From: an uncultured Bacteroidales bacterium
Lineage (GTDB): Bacteria > Bacteroidota > Bacteroidia > Bacteroidales > UBA932
DNA: 64,000 nt
Direction: 5' to 3'
Assembly (NCBI GenBank): GCA_946403855.1
Contig: CAMJBH010000005.1
Location: 52,010-116,009, forward strand
The notes under the pieces are model-generated. The model searched no databases. It was not told the DNA's origin and was given only the letters and a program-made list of their open reading frames with translations. The position numbers and the translations under genes are program-made. Shown one piece after another: positions 27,482 to 36,456 of this stretch. Each line of letters opens with the position of its first letter. Positions within the stretch are counted from its first letter, which is position 1.

Positions 27482-27841
27482 TTAGTAGGTTTTTACTTTC
27501 TCAAAGTGGCCGTTTACCGTGTGCATGTCGCTGTCTTCAAAGGCCGTTGCGCCAGCCTCGAACAGGTCGCAGGGCTTGTGCGTGCCGCCGCAGACGTAGC
27601 GAAGGGCGCACGCCTCGCAGCGGTCGCGGTCGTCGGTCTCTTTCAGCACGTAGCAATAGCCGCCCATGTAGATGGCGTTCTGCCGCTCTTCATCATCGAC
27701 ACTTACGCCGAAGCCGTAAACCCCGGCGACTTCGAGCGCCGGGGTCGATAAGATGTTCACATGGGAATAGCGTGCATACAGGTCGCAGATGACTTGCGCC
27801 AGCTGTTGAGCGTCGGCGCAGTATTTCTCAATTCGTTTCAT
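27482..27841 (-). CDS. Hypothetical phage protein, Cys-containing
   Basis: ORF starting MKRIEKYCADAQQLAQVICDLYARY; overlaps the upstream gene by 4 nt. Confidence 0.6.
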   Translation of the reverse strand: MKRIEKYCADAQQLAQVICDLYARYSHVNILSTPALEVAGVYGFGVSVDDEERQNAIYMGGYCYVLKETDDRDRCEACALRYVCGGTHKPCDLFEAGATAFEDSDMHTVNGHFEKVKTY

Positions 27842-28395
27842 ATCGTGTAAGGGTTGTTTTGTTGGTCCACATATTGCCGCCCGCCTACATGGTACAGGGG
27901 CGCAGATGAAGAACAGCCAAAGCGCAGGCGCGTGCAGCCGTCGAAATAGTCGCTTTTGCCCGGCCACGTCGCAAGCCTGAAATACAGCTCATTCAGGCGC
28001 TTGTTGTTGTCGCTGTATGTGACGAAAGCCCGGGCCCTGAAAAGCGGTGCGCCCTTGCTCTCTTGGGGTTTGATTTCAAAGCCTTGCGCCGGTTCGCCGT
28101 CGGTCAGGGTGCGCAAGACGAGCTGCACCTCTTCGAGGGTCAGGGCCGGGGCCGTGGGTCGTTCTGCCAGCTCTGCAAGAGCCAGCCAGAAAAAGCTCTT
28201 TTTGATATCAGACAGCCGCCCGTGGGGGTAGTCTGTCTCGACAATCAGCGTGCAGTTGCACGCAGAGCGGGAGTACGATATCTTGTAGTTGTGATATGTG
28301 CGCCCTTCAAGGGCCGCTTTCAGGGCCTTGCACTGGTCTTCGTTGAAATACCCTTCAACGGTGAAAGAGCGCACGCGGTTTGCTGTCTGTCTCAT
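27838..28395 (-). CDS. Hypothetical phage protein
   Basis: 185-aa ORF in an overlapping operon. Confidence 0.6.
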   Translation of the reverse strand: MRQTANRVRSFTVEGYFNEDQCKALKAALEGRTYHNYKISYSRSACNCTLIVETDYPHGRLSDIKKSFFWLALAELAERPTAPALTLEEVQLVLRTLTDGEPAQGFEIKPQESKGAPLFRARAFVTYSDNNKRLNELYFRLATWPGKSDYFDGCTRLRFGCSSSAPLYHVGGRQYVDQQNNPYTI

Positions 28396-28919
28396 AGCGG
28401 TAAAAGGTTGCAGGTTTCGGCATAGCTGACAAGGTGGCGAAGGCTTTCAAAGCCTATAAGGTTGCGGTTTGAATAAACGCCCCGGCAACCGTCGCAAGAG
28501 CCGACAAACAGCCCTTTTTCAAATCTGGCGCGGTCAATTACCGAAGCCTCGCAGCCAGCGGCCCGCAAGCTGCCATCAATGGCAACAGCGCCGTAGATGA
28601 TTGCGCCGGCGTGCTCGAAAGACGTTTGCCCGCTCGCAAGCAGAATGCCCACGGCTATAGGCAAATCGAAGCAGCTGAAATTTGCCTTTATCTCTTCGAC
28701 CGGCTCGACGGTTATAACAACCTTTTTGCCCGGGACCCTCGCCCCGATGCTTTGCAGCGCTGTGATAACGCGCAAAAGGCTTTCTTTCACTGCATTGTCA
28801 GGCAGGCCGATGATGTGGTAGCCGATACCGTCCGACACTTGCACGCGGACCGTGGCGTTATGGACCCCGCCGCCCTTCACAAAGGCGCTTCTTACTTCTT
28901 TGGTGATAGTGTTTGCCAT
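28392..28919 (-). CDS. Stand-alone ComM/YifB N-terminal (Mg-chelatase-related ChlI-like) domain protein
   Basis: IIGLPDNAVKESLLRVITALQSIG...KVVITVEPVEEIKANFSCFDLPIAVGILLASGQ matches the ComM N-terminal domain; no AAA domain follows. Confidence 0.75.
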   Translation of the reverse strand: MANTITKEVRSAFVKGGGVHNATVRVQVSDGIGYHIIGLPDNAVKESLLRVITALQSIGARVPGKKVVITVEPVEEIKANFSCFDLPIAVGILLASGQTSFEHAGAIIYGAVAIDGSLRAAGCEASVIDRARFEKGLFVGSCDGCRGVYSNRNLIGFESLRHLVSYAETCNLLPL

Positions 28920-28926
28920 AGCTGTA

Positions 28927-29163
28927 TTATTGAAAATTTTTGAGACTTACGACGCGCCGCCCCTCTTTCAGGCAAGCGGCTTTGTACAGGTCAAATTTGC
29001 CCTGCAAAATATCGCGGTGCGCTTGCGCCTTGCCTTTCAGCGCGAAGACAGCCCACGTATAATTGAAATCGGCTTGCAGGTAGAGCGACGTTGTTTTGTC
29101 GCCGCTCTTCTGCATTTGCCGCTTTGATTCTTTCATAATCAGGTAGAGAGTAGTTTTTGACAT
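28927..29163 (-). CDS. Hypothetical phage protein
   Basis: 78-aa ORF, operon-consistent. Confidence 0.5.
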   Translation of the reverse strand: MSKTTLYLIMKESKRQMQKSGDKTTSLYLQADFNYTWAVFALKGKAQAHRDILQGKFDLYKAACLKEGRRVVSLKNFQ

Positions 29164-29174
29164 GGCCTTATATT

Positions 29175-29591
29175 TTAGATTACCTTCATACCCATCTTTT
29201 TGGCGCTGTCGCGCAGGGCCTTGCCCTTGTAGGTTTCGTCGCTCATGCTGTAGTCTCTTTCTATCATGCCATCGAGAACAAAGCCCAGGTTATCGCAATA
29301 GACCTCATTGTTAGACTTTTTGATAGCGCCTTTCAGGTTCGTGCAATAGACCTCGTAAACGTCGCGCCCTTCATTATAGCAGATATAAACATAGCCTTTG
29401 TGAAGCAGCCCAGAGACGCGAAGACCTAAAGCAGGCATATTTTTATAGACCGTTGCAAACCTGCGAGAAAGGCCCCAGGACCAAACGACGAATTTGTTTT
29501 CAACGCTTGCGAACATTTGCGCGTTGATAGTCTTTGCAACCTCGTTCACGTAGGCAGCAGAGAGCTCGTTTACTAATGCAGTGTTGTTCAT
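29175..29591 (-). CDS. Hypothetical phage protein
   Basis: 138-aa ORF, first gene of the leftward operon opposite the XRE gene. Confidence 0.55.
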   Translation of the reverse strand: MNNTALVNELSAAYVNEVAKTINAQMFASVENKFVVWSWGLSRRFATVYKNMPALGLRVSGLLHKGYVYICYNEGRDVYEVYCTNLKGAIKKSNNEVYCDNLGFVLDGMIERDYSMSDETYKGKALRDSAKKMGMKVI

Positions 29592-29718
29592 CTTCTTCTT
29601 ATTTTATAGGTTCAACTTTATTTCTATCTTCATTTCTTTTTGCAAATGTAGGTAAAAATAAATTAACGTGCAAATTTTTCTGCAAAACTTTTTCGATAAA
29701 AATAAATTTACCTTGTTA

Positions 29719-29749
29719 TTTGCAGATTAAAATAAAATGTATATCTTTG
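29719..29749 (+). promoter_or_regulatory. Bacteroidetes-type promoter (TTTG-N19-TAtcTTTG)
   Basis: TTTG CAGATTAAAATAAAATGTA TATCTTTG upstream of the XRE gene; matches the TTTG/TAnnTTTG sigma-ABfr consensus. Confidence 0.7.
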
Positions 29750-29775
29750 CAGCGTATTTGCAAACGTGTAGATAT

Positions 29776-30063
29776 ATGAACATTACAAACACAGTAAAAC
29801 AGATTTGCAAGGCTCGCGGGCTATCGCTGGCAGAGGTCGCCGCCAAAATCGGCGTACCGGCTTCGTCCCTGTCCCAGATTATGAGAGGCAACCCCACCCT
29901 GTCGAAGTTGACGGCCATAGCTGAAGCGCTCGACGTGCCTGTATCTGAAATCCTGGCTGACGGCGAAGTCAAGGCCAAGGTGCGCTGCCCGCACTGCGGC
30001 CAGACCTTCCCGGTGAGCATCAGGACCGCAGAAGGAGGTGCAGAGGATGGAGAAACCAAATAA
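29776..30063 (+). CDS. XRE-family HTH regulator with C-terminal CPHCG zinc-ribbon-like motif
   Basis: MNITNTVKQICKARGLSLAEVAAKIGVPASSLSQIMRGNPTLSKLTAIAEALDVPVSEI...RCPHCGQTFPV. Confidence 0.85.
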   Translation: MNITNTVKQICKARGLSLAEVAAKIGVPASSLSQIMRGNPTLSKLTAIAEALDVPVSEILADGEVKAKVRCPHCGQTFPVSIRTAEGGAEDGETK

Positions 30064-30472
30064 GCAGAACACCCTCTACCTACCTATCAAGCAGGTCTAT
30101 TTCGATGCCATCATCGCCGGGACCAAGAAAGCCGAGTACCGCGAGGTGAAGGAAGGCTTGACCGCCAACAAATACCTCATCAAGGACCCGGCCACCGGCT
30201 ACAGGCTGAACCCAGCTGTCGCCACCGACCCGACGCGCCGCTACTACGTCGATGACTACATCAACGGAGGATTCCCGTTCCTGCCGCGCCCGTACAGGTA
30301 TCTGTATCTGGCCGTCGGCTACAACAAAGAGCGAGATACGGCCCTGGTCGAAGTCACCGGCTACAGCTTCACCCCTGACATGATACGCGAAGACCGCGAC
30401 GGCGTGCCGCGCTTTGCGTTCTGGACCATCGCCTACCACCTCGGGCGAGTTATCGAGGTACACCGCAAATAA
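30047..30472 (+). CDS. ASCH domain-like protein (second copy)
   Basis: TLYLPIKQVYFDAIIAGTKKAEYREV...ALVEVTGYSF, same pattern as 26701-27090. Confidence 0.65.
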   Translation: MEKPNKQNTLYLPIKQVYFDAIIAGTKKAEYREVKEGLTANKYLIKDPATGYRLNPAVATDPTRRYYVDDYINGGFPFLPRPYRYLYLAVGYNKERDTALVEVTGYSFTPDMIREDRDGVPRFAFWTIAYHLGRVIEVHRK

Positions 30473-30547
30473 ACCTGCGAACGACACAAGAGAAGCCGGG
30501 CCAGCCTCAACAGCTGCCCGGCTTTCTTCTGCCCAGGCGGCCCCGGG

Positions 30548-30988
30548 TCAGGAAAGGAGGCCCTTCGCAATCAGCGTGCGGTCCACCTCTGAAATGGCCG
30601 TGTTGCACTCGCCCCGGAACTTGGGATAGATGTCGTACCAGTTGACGGCGCAGGACCGCATCTTGTAGATGGCCGTATTGGCCTTGATTCCCAGCGCTGA
30701 GGCGATGGCCCGGCGCAGGTTCTTGTTAATGCCGCCGCCCACCAGCGAGGCGGGAGAATAGAGGTTCAGGATGAGAAACACGAACTGCTTGTTATTGGCG
30801 GTCCCGTCGCCGCTGAAAGCGTGTTCCCGGGCTGTCTCGATGTACCAGCCGTGAATCTTCTCGATGAGCGACAGGTCCTCCAGACGGGCGCGGAATACGG
30901 CGCTGAACTGAAGGTGAGCCTCGGCCACGCTCCTGTTGGCCTCTTTCAGGCCGTCGATGGCCTTTGTGTATTTATCCAGTACGTTCAT
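30548..30988 (-). CDS. Hypothetical phage protein
   Basis: 146-aa ORF, operon-consistent. Confidence 0.55.
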   Translation of the reverse strand: MNVLDKYTKAIDGLKEANRSVAEAHLQFSAVFRARLEDLSLIEKIHGWYIETAREHAFSGDGTANNKQFVFLILNLYSPASLVGGGINKNLRRAIASALGIKANTAIYKMRSCAVNWYDIYPKFRGECNTAISEVDRTLIAKGLLS

Positions 30989-30990
30989 AT

Positions 30991-31509
30991 CTATTTGCGT
31001 TTATTGATTCTCAAAGGGAGGCCCGCCAGCCGCCACGCCAGCAGGGCCGCGTCCCGCTCTTCCTGGTTGCTCCGTGACTTTTTCAGGCCGGTGACGGCCA
31101 CCAGCTCCTCGTGGGTTATCTTGCCATCCGGGCCGCTCCACATGTACATGCCACCGATTTTGAGCGGCAGAGGGGCCATTTCGGCGACGGGGATGCCCCA
31201 ATGCACGCACAGCTCGATGAGCTTTTTACCGGTCTCATGGTTGGCTCCTACGTTCTTCGCTATCTTCTCGCCACGACGGCCGTAGTAGCCGTGGAAGTTG
31301 CTCTTGCTGTTCTGCCAGCCAGCCTCCACGACAGCCTGCACGCTCTTCCCCTCGAAATGGGATTTGTCGCGCAGGTAGATGAGCCGGTCCACCAGCTCGG
31401 GGAAGGTCAGGCAGGACAGCTCCAGATGGAAGGTCTGGGTCTCCAGTACCGCCACGCCGCTCTTCGCGGTGTCGGGGTCTATTCCGATGATGTAGTCAGC
31501 CCTGCTCAT
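30991..31509 (-). CDS. RuvC-like Holliday junction resolvase/RNase H-fold protein
   Basis: YIIGIDPDTAKSGVAVLE start with catalytic-type Asp, internal VVEAGW and C-terminal ERDAALLAWRLAG. Confidence 0.75.
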   Translation of the reverse strand: MSRADYIIGIDPDTAKSGVAVLETQTFHLELSCLTFPELVDRLIYLRDKSHFEGKSVQAVVEAGWQNSKSNFHGYYGRRGEKIAKNVGANHETGKKLIELCVHWGIPVAEMAPLPLKIGGMYMWSGPDGKITHEELVAVTGLKKSRSNQEERDAALLAWRLAGLPLRINKRK

Positions 31510-32081
31510 AGCACGTCCTCGATTGGCCCTCCCGTAGCCGCCTTATACTCTTCCCGAAGGAAGCGAATCTCGCCCCGGAGCTGCTGGATGGTGTCCTGGT
31601 AGTGGTCGTGCCGCCAGCGGAGGTTGGTGTAATTGTAGTAGAACTTCTCCAGCAGCTTCAGCTCTTCGTCCGACATCTTCCGCGAGTGGAGCGCCTGCGG
31701 CATTCTCACCAGCCGGACGTTGCCCCAATCGTCCACGGTCGCGATTCCGGCGTAGGACGGTATCAGGTCGGCCACCTTCTCCAGCAGGTGCGCCGGCACG
31801 CAATAGGAGAAGTAGTTGGGCCGCAGCCCATCTTTGCGACCTTCGAGGATATCGTATTTCTCGGGCTTGTGCCTGCGGTCGTTCTTGAAGTCGGCGCGGG
31901 ATATCTTCACCTCAACCTCATACCAGTACCCCGCCTTGGTCTTCAGCAGGAAGTCGCTCTCCCAGCTGAAGACAAACAGGTTTGCAATCGCGTAGGTGGG
32001 ATTGCTCATATAGCCGTACCGCAGGCGCTCAAGGATGCTCTGCTCGGTAAAGGCGAAATTCCCCTTTCTCAATACTCCCAT
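31506..32081 (-). CDS. Nuclease-like hypothetical (MmcB-like)
   Basis: SWESDFLLKTKAGYWYEVEVKISRADFKNDRRHKPEKYD contains an E-x-K restriction-like core (EVEVKISRADF). Confidence 0.5.
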   Translation of the reverse strand: MGVLRKGNFAFTEQSILERLRYGYMSNPTYAIANLFVFSWESDFLLKTKAGYWYEVEVKISRADFKNDRRHKPEKYDILEGRKDGLRPNYFSYCVPAHLLEKVADLIPSYAGIATVDDWGNVRLVRMPQALHSRKMSDEELKLLEKFYYNYTNLRWRHDHYQDTIQQLRGEIRFLREEYKAATGGPIEDVL

Positions 32082-32878
32082 TATTCCTCCCTCCTGATGC
32101 TGAAGATATCTATCGGCTGCTGCCGCTCTTGCCGCAGGTAGTCTGTGAGGCTGTTCTTGTAGTAGGTCGGAACCTCCAGAAGACGGATGCGCTCGCACAT
32201 TTCAAAGATATCTTCCTCCTGATAGTAGTCTTTGGGCACACCGCTCTGGAGGCCCAGCTTGAACAGGTCGCAATGCTCTGCCGCAGCTGCCGCGACGGTT
32301 GCCGTCTTGGCCGGAACCACGATAGGCTCCAGCGAGGCGAAGGTCCTGAACCCGGCCCGGTGAAGCTGCGCCATCGCCTCGATGCGCCGCGAGGTGGGGG
32401 AAGCGCCGGGCTCCAGCTCGTCGCACCCCGTCAGGGTGAAGCCCCAGGCGACCATATCGAGAGCCTTCTTGCTACCAACCTCATTGAACAGCTCGCCCAT
32501 CTTCGGGTCCATGGGGAAATCGCCGTTCTTCGTCAGTACCTGGCACCGCACACCATGCTTGACAGCCTCGATAATGCACATCCAATGGAGGGCGGCGGTC
32601 TCGCCTATCATCGGGTCGCTGGAGAAGGTGAAGAACAGGCTGGAGCGCTGGAGTTCGAGTATGTTCATATCCAGCTCTTTCTTGAAGACGCGCAGGGCAT
32701 CCTGCCAGTCCTTGAAGCACTTTTTGAGAGTGGCGACCGGCCCGCCCATCGCGTGCCCCAGAACGCCGCGCTTGCAATAACAGTAGGAGCAGTTGTTGCT
32801 GCACCCGACATAGAGATTGCAGGCCCATTCCGCATATTCCCCGGCCTTGCCTTTGGGTTTGTAAATTGCTTTGCTCAT
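32081..32878 (-). CDS. Radical SAM protein
   Basis: CNLYVGCSNNCSYCYCKRG has the CxxxCxxC-type cluster motif; SPL-like layout. Confidence 0.8.
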   Translation of the reverse strand: MSKAIYKPKGKAGEYAEWACNLYVGCSNNCSYCYCKRGVLGHAMGGPVATLKKCFKDWQDALRVFKKELDMNILELQRSSLFFTFSSDPMIGETAALHWMCIIEAVKHGVRCQVLTKNGDFPMDPKMGELFNEVGSKKALDMVAWGFTLTGCDELEPGASPTSRRIEAMAQLHRAGFRTFASLEPIVVPAKTATVAAAAAEHCDLFKLGLQSGVPKDYYQEEDIFEMCERIRLLEVPTYYKNSLTDYLRQERQQPIDIFSIRREE

Positions 32879-33558
32879 TTCAGTTTCTTTATTTCGTTTC
32901 CAAGGATTACAAGTTTTTCATCAAACCTTCTTTCCTCAAACCCAAACCTTCTATACCAGCGCTCAGGAAAAGTGTTCTGTTCTGCGGCCAGTTCCACCTC
33001 GCTTGCCCCCATTCTCTCGGCTTCTGATATGGCAGCTTTGAGCAGTTCTGTCCCATAGCCTTTTTTGCGGGACGACCCGATGACAGACAGGCCAGATACC
33101 CACGCAACCCGTGGCGTTTCATCTTCAATGGAGACTGTTACGACCGCGAGGCCGCCATGAGCAACGATTATTGTCGAGCGCCCCCAATTCCAAGTGTTCC
33201 TATGAAAAATGATGTTATTTTCATCGCCATCTTCCTCCTCTGGATAATCTGGCAACTCTACGGTCTGGCCCGCCAAATGGTGTGTGCAGTCGGCCAGGAA
33301 TTGAATACGACCGTCGCGGATGAAAGAATGACAGCGCCTTATGTTCGGCTCAATCTTAACATCAGCCGGAATGTCAACCGTCACGAGGACACTTGGATTG
33401 ATTGTCGGCTTTTCGTAATCGCCGTTAAATTGCCAGCGGATATTCCAATATGACTTCGGACCGACACTAACGACGTGAGTTTCGCCGCAGGCAGGACACT
33501 TGAACCCAAGCATATCGGAATACTCGGGCCGCTCTGGGAATAATTTCTTGATTTTCAT
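32875..33558 (-). CDS. DUF6527-like domain fused to GNAT acetyltransferase
   Basis: N-term LGFKCPACGETHVVSVG...WRWQFNGDYEKPTINPSVL-like...CHSFIRDGRIQFLADCTHHLAGQTVELP; C-term LSVIGSSRKKGYGTELLKAAISEAERMGASEVELAAEQ...WYRRFGFE. Confidence 0.7.
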   Translation of the reverse strand: MKIKKLFPERPEYSDMLGFKCPACGETHVVSVGPKSYWNIRWQFNGDYEKPTINPSVLVTVDIPADVKIEPNIRRCHSFIRDGRIQFLADCTHHLAGQTVELPDYPEEEDGDENNIIFHRNTWNWGRSTIIVAHGGLAVVTVSIEDETPRVAWVSGLSVIGSSRKKGYGTELLKAAISEAERMGASEVELAAEQNTFPERWYRRFGFEERRFDEKLVILGNEIKKLK

Positions 33559-33674
33559 TTTCTTTTCCTCCTGAATAGCTTCTGAATAAAACTTGTATGC
33601 GTGAAGTCGTATATCACCACGAAGAGAAGGGCGACGGCTATCCACGCGATTACACAAATCTTGATATCTGTCAT
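33555..33674 (-). CDS. Small membrane protein (39 aa)
   Basis: MTDIKICVIAWIAVALLFVVIYDFTHTSFIQKLFRRKRK, overlapping-stop arrangement. Confidence 0.5.
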   Translation of the reverse strand: MTDIKICVIAWIAVALLFVVIYDFTHTSFIQKLFRRKRK

Positions 33675-33853
33675 TTCTTTATCCTCCTGTATTTTTCTGA
33701 TGTTTCCTTGGCGACGAACTCCTGCGGGGTCATGTTCTTGTACCCGTTGGCGAAAGGATTCACCTTGAAGCCTTTCTTGAGCCTGTAGTCGCGCACCTTG
33801 GTAGATTCGGCGGTTACGAGGCTGTACTTTACGCCGTGTTTCTTCCGGCTCAT
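33671..33853 (-). CDS. Small basic phage protein (60 aa)
   Basis: MSRKKHGVKYSLVTAESTKVRDYRLKKGFKVNPFANG...; overlaps neighbours by 4 nt. Confidence 0.5.
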   Translation of the reverse strand: MSRKKHGVKYSLVTAESTKVRDYRLKKGFKVNPFANGYKNMTPQEFVAKETSEKYRRIKK

Positions 33854-34023
33854 TGCTGTGTGTATTTCGGTCCGTATTGCCGCCCGGCATAGATGCCCAG
33901 ACAGAGCCATTCAAACTCCAGCTCGTGAGAGTGGAGGTTGATGTTGATAGACGGCACGAGGTGCCAGAATTGGAAGTCGATATCAACATCTACCCTGAAA
34001 GAAAACCGTTTTGATTCCTTCAT
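33850..34023 (-). CDS. Small hypothetical phage protein (57 aa)
   Basis: MKESKRFSFRVDVDIDFQFWHLVPSININLHSHELEFEWLCLGIYAGRQYGPKYTQQ; overlapping starts/stops. Confidence 0.5.
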   Translation of the reverse strand: MKESKRFSFRVDVDIDFQFWHLVPSININLHSHELEFEWLCLGIYAGRQYGPKYTQQ

Positions 34024-34346
34024 TTGTCAGCCATTTTAAGTAATTCCCTATGCGCATTCTGGATTCTTTGAAGACCGGCCAGAAGTCCCGGCTTCGAGGC
34101 TTCCATCTTCTGCTTCATTTCAGCCACCTCTTTGTTGCCTCTCTCGCGCTGTTCTGGGGTCGTATGGTCGTTCAGCCAGCGGTTCCAGTGCTCCTTGCAG
34201 CAGAAGAAGTGACCGCCCTCGATGCCGAAGAAAAACGGCATCTTATAGACGTATCCTTTCTGTACGGCCTCGGCACCGTCCGCGCCGTCCGGCTTGTCTG
34301 TAGAGAACAGATACAGGCCGCATTGCTCGCAATAGATATCCTTCAT
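34020..34346 (-). CDS. Hypothetical Cys-containing phage protein
   Basis: MKDIYCEQCGLYLFSTDK...HFFCCKEHWNRW (zinc-binding-like). Confidence 0.55.
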   Translation of the reverse strand: MKDIYCEQCGLYLFSTDKPDGADGAEAVQKGYVYKMPFFFGIEGGHFFCCKEHWNRWLNDHTTPEQRERGNKEVAEMKQKMEASKPGLLAGLQRIQNAHRELLKMADK

Positions 34347-34534
34347 ATCTTCCTATGCACAAAATGTCTTTTTGACAGCTCTTGTTGCCGCTTGATGAAA
34401 GCACGGCGATTCCGCTCCTGTTCTTCCAGGGCCAGGCGGACGCGACCATCATCGAGCACCTCCGTCGCCCTGTCCTCAATCATTTTATCGACACCTATTC
34501 TTGTATGGTGTAGTGGTCCACAATTCTTCTTCAT
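34343..34534 (-). CDS. Small hypothetical phage protein
   Basis: 63-aa ORF with 4-nt overlaps. Confidence 0.45.
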   Translation of the reverse strand: MKKNCGPLHHTRIGVDKMIEDRATEVLDDGRVRLALEEQERNRRAFIKRQQELSKRHFVHRKI

Positions 34535-34758
34535 GGTTTTTGGGTTTTACGAAGGAGCCGACCGAGAACCTGAAGCAGCCAGTCGGTGAAGAATAGAAGC
34601 GCGGAGAACGGGCCCCAGATGAAGATACCCAGGACGTAATTCCGCAGCTCGCGCCCGCTCGTGAACGGCCTCTTCGGAACCTTCTTCCAGATGAAGGCGA
34701 GCGAAATAATGAAGCTGACCAGCCAGATGAGGCTTATAATTGTAATCCACTTTCCCAT
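34531..34758 (-). CDS. Small membrane protein
   Basis: 75 aa with two hydrophobic segments. Confidence 0.5.
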   Translation of the reverse strand: MGKWITIISLIWLVSFIISLAFIWKKVPKRPFTSGRELRNYVLGIFIWGPFSALLFFTDWLLQVLGRLLRKTQKP

Positions 34759-34761
34759 AAC

Positions 34762-36345
34762 TTACGATGCTATGCGGTTGATTTCGTAAGCCAGTGAGGC
34801 GCACAGGGCGCAGGCGACGTGCGTCTCCACGGCGTTTCCGATGTATTTCTTCTGTTCCGTCTGTGTGCCCACCAGAACGTAGGTGTCCGGGAAGCCCATG
34901 ATGCGCTTCAGCTCTTGGATTTTGAGCATACGCATACAGATGTCGCTGATACCATACAGGGCCATGAACTCCTTTATCTTGACGGTCATCGGGCTGTCGG
35001 TCTCATAGACAACGATGCAAGGCTCCCCGTCCGTGGTACTGACCAGGTACGGCGGGCGCTTGTCCATGCGGGCGATGAGGGTGAAGCAAGGCTTGTCAAT
35101 CGACGCGCCAGCGGATTCAAACTGCGGGTTCATCAGGAACTTCGCAGAAACGAGATTCAGCTTCGGGTTGGTCGTGACCGTTCCGGCCGGCCGGTCCAGA
35201 GAAGCTGACGTGCCGGTCCCGTACTGCTTATCCAGGAACTGCGCATTTACATACCCGAGCCGGTCCTTCGTGGTGACGGTTGGGGCCGGTGCCTCGATTG
35301 AGTGATTATGTCCGTTCCCATAGTAGGCGGTAATAAAGGCGTGATGGTCGCGTGTGTTGATGGCTCCAGCAGGGCCGTCCACGGTGATATTATTGTCGTA
35401 GGTGGAGCCTGAATACTGCTTCGACAGGAAGCTGACCTTGGCAAGGCCGAGGCGGTTCTGGGCGGCGACCACCGGGCAGGGCGCATCAATGCTGGGCGCA
35501 TGGTACACACCCTTGCGGCTCATAGAGTTCCACTTGATAAGGAAAGCATCTTTGCCACCGGCGACAAACTTCACCAGGCCGGCATAAATGCGCTGGAGGG
35601 TCTTTTCGGACAGCGGCTTGTCGCGGAAGATGCTGTTGCCGCAGTCGTCAAGGTCCAGGACTTCGCGCACGGGCTTCCATGAATCCACCCCGCCGAAGAG
35701 GTCGCTTCCTGCGGTCTTGCTGTGCGTAGGCTCTGGGAATACGATGGGCAGGCCCTTGCGGGCGAAGATGCCAAAGAACCGCTCTCGGGAGGTGTAAGCG
35801 CCATAGTCGGCGGCATTCAGGATTCGGCGCTGGAAGTCGTAGCCGCGCTGGCAGACGTTTCGCACCCAGCGGAGATACAGCCGCCCGGCATCCTTGCTCA
35901 CCGGCTTGCCGTTCGCATCGAGGTCGCCCCACATCATAAACTCGCGGACGTTCTCAATCTGGATATAGTCGGGCTTAAGCGCGTCAATGTAACGGAAAAG
36001 ATGCTCGGCGAGGGTCCGGCTGTCAGCGTCCCGGGGCTGGCCACCTTTTGCCCGGCTGAAATTTGTACATTCCAGCGAGGCCCAAAGTACCAGGAGCGCA
36101 CCGGGGTTCTCTGCCCTCTTTCTGGCCGTGTGCTCCACAAGGGTAGTCAGGTCCAGCGTGCGGATATCTTCGGTGTAGTGCTTGGCCTCCGGATGGTTCG
36201 CAAGATGGGAGGCTATGGCGTGCGGGTCGTGGTTCACGCAGGCGATGACGTGGGCGCATTTCTGGCCGTCGAGCGTCGCAGATTCTACGCCGGTTGAAGT
36301 ACCACCAGCCCCGCAAAATAGGTCTATGTAAAGCAGCTTTTTCAT
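34762..36345 (-). CDS. DNA (cytosine-5) methyltransferase
   Basis: YIDLFCGAGGTSTGVESA (motif I), QIENVREF (ENV motif), C-terminal IMGFPDTYVLVGTQTEQKKYIGNAVETHVA. Confidence 0.9.
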   Translation of the reverse strand: MKKLLYIDLFCGAGGTSTGVESATLDGQKCAHVIACVNHDPHAIASHLANHPEAKHYTEDIRTLDLTTLVEHTARKRAENPGALLVLWASLECTNFSRAKGGQPRDADSRTLAEHLFRYIDALKPDYIQIENVREFMMWGDLDANGKPVSKDAGRLYLRWVRNVCQRGYDFQRRILNAADYGAYTSRERFFGIFARKGLPIVFPEPTHSKTAGSDLFGGVDSWKPVREVLDLDDCGNSIFRDKPLSEKTLQRIYAGLVKFVAGGKDAFLIKWNSMSRKGVYHAPSIDAPCPVVAAQNRLGLAKVSFLSKQYSGSTYDNNITVDGPAGAINTRDHHAFITAYYGNGHNHSIEAPAPTVTTKDRLGYVNAQFLDKQYGTGTSASLDRPAGTVTTNPKLNLVSAKFLMNPQFESAGASIDKPCFTLIARMDKRPPYLVSTTDGEPCIVVYETDSPMTVKIKEFMALYGISDICMRMLKIQELKRIMGFPDTYVLVGTQTEQKKYIGNAVETHVACALCASLAYEINRIAS

Positions 36346-36456
36346 ACACTCCTTGTTATCAGGCAATAGCCATATTCGATTGGTTTAGAGCAGTCCCCCC
36401 CCCCCCCACGGTTGTACCAGCGGCAGCAGAGGCACAGGTTTTTCGGCTTACTCATC
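36343..36456 (-). CDS. Tiny Cys-rich ORF (37 aa) containing a G13 tract, stop overlaps methyltransferase start
   Basis: MSKPKNLCLCCRWYNRGGGGDCSKPIEYGYCLITRSV read from the reverse complement; TGA overlaps ATGA of the methyltransferase. Confidence 0.55.
36395..36407. repeat. Homopolymer C13/G13 tract
   Basis: Thirteen consecutive C on the + strand. Confidence 0.95.
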
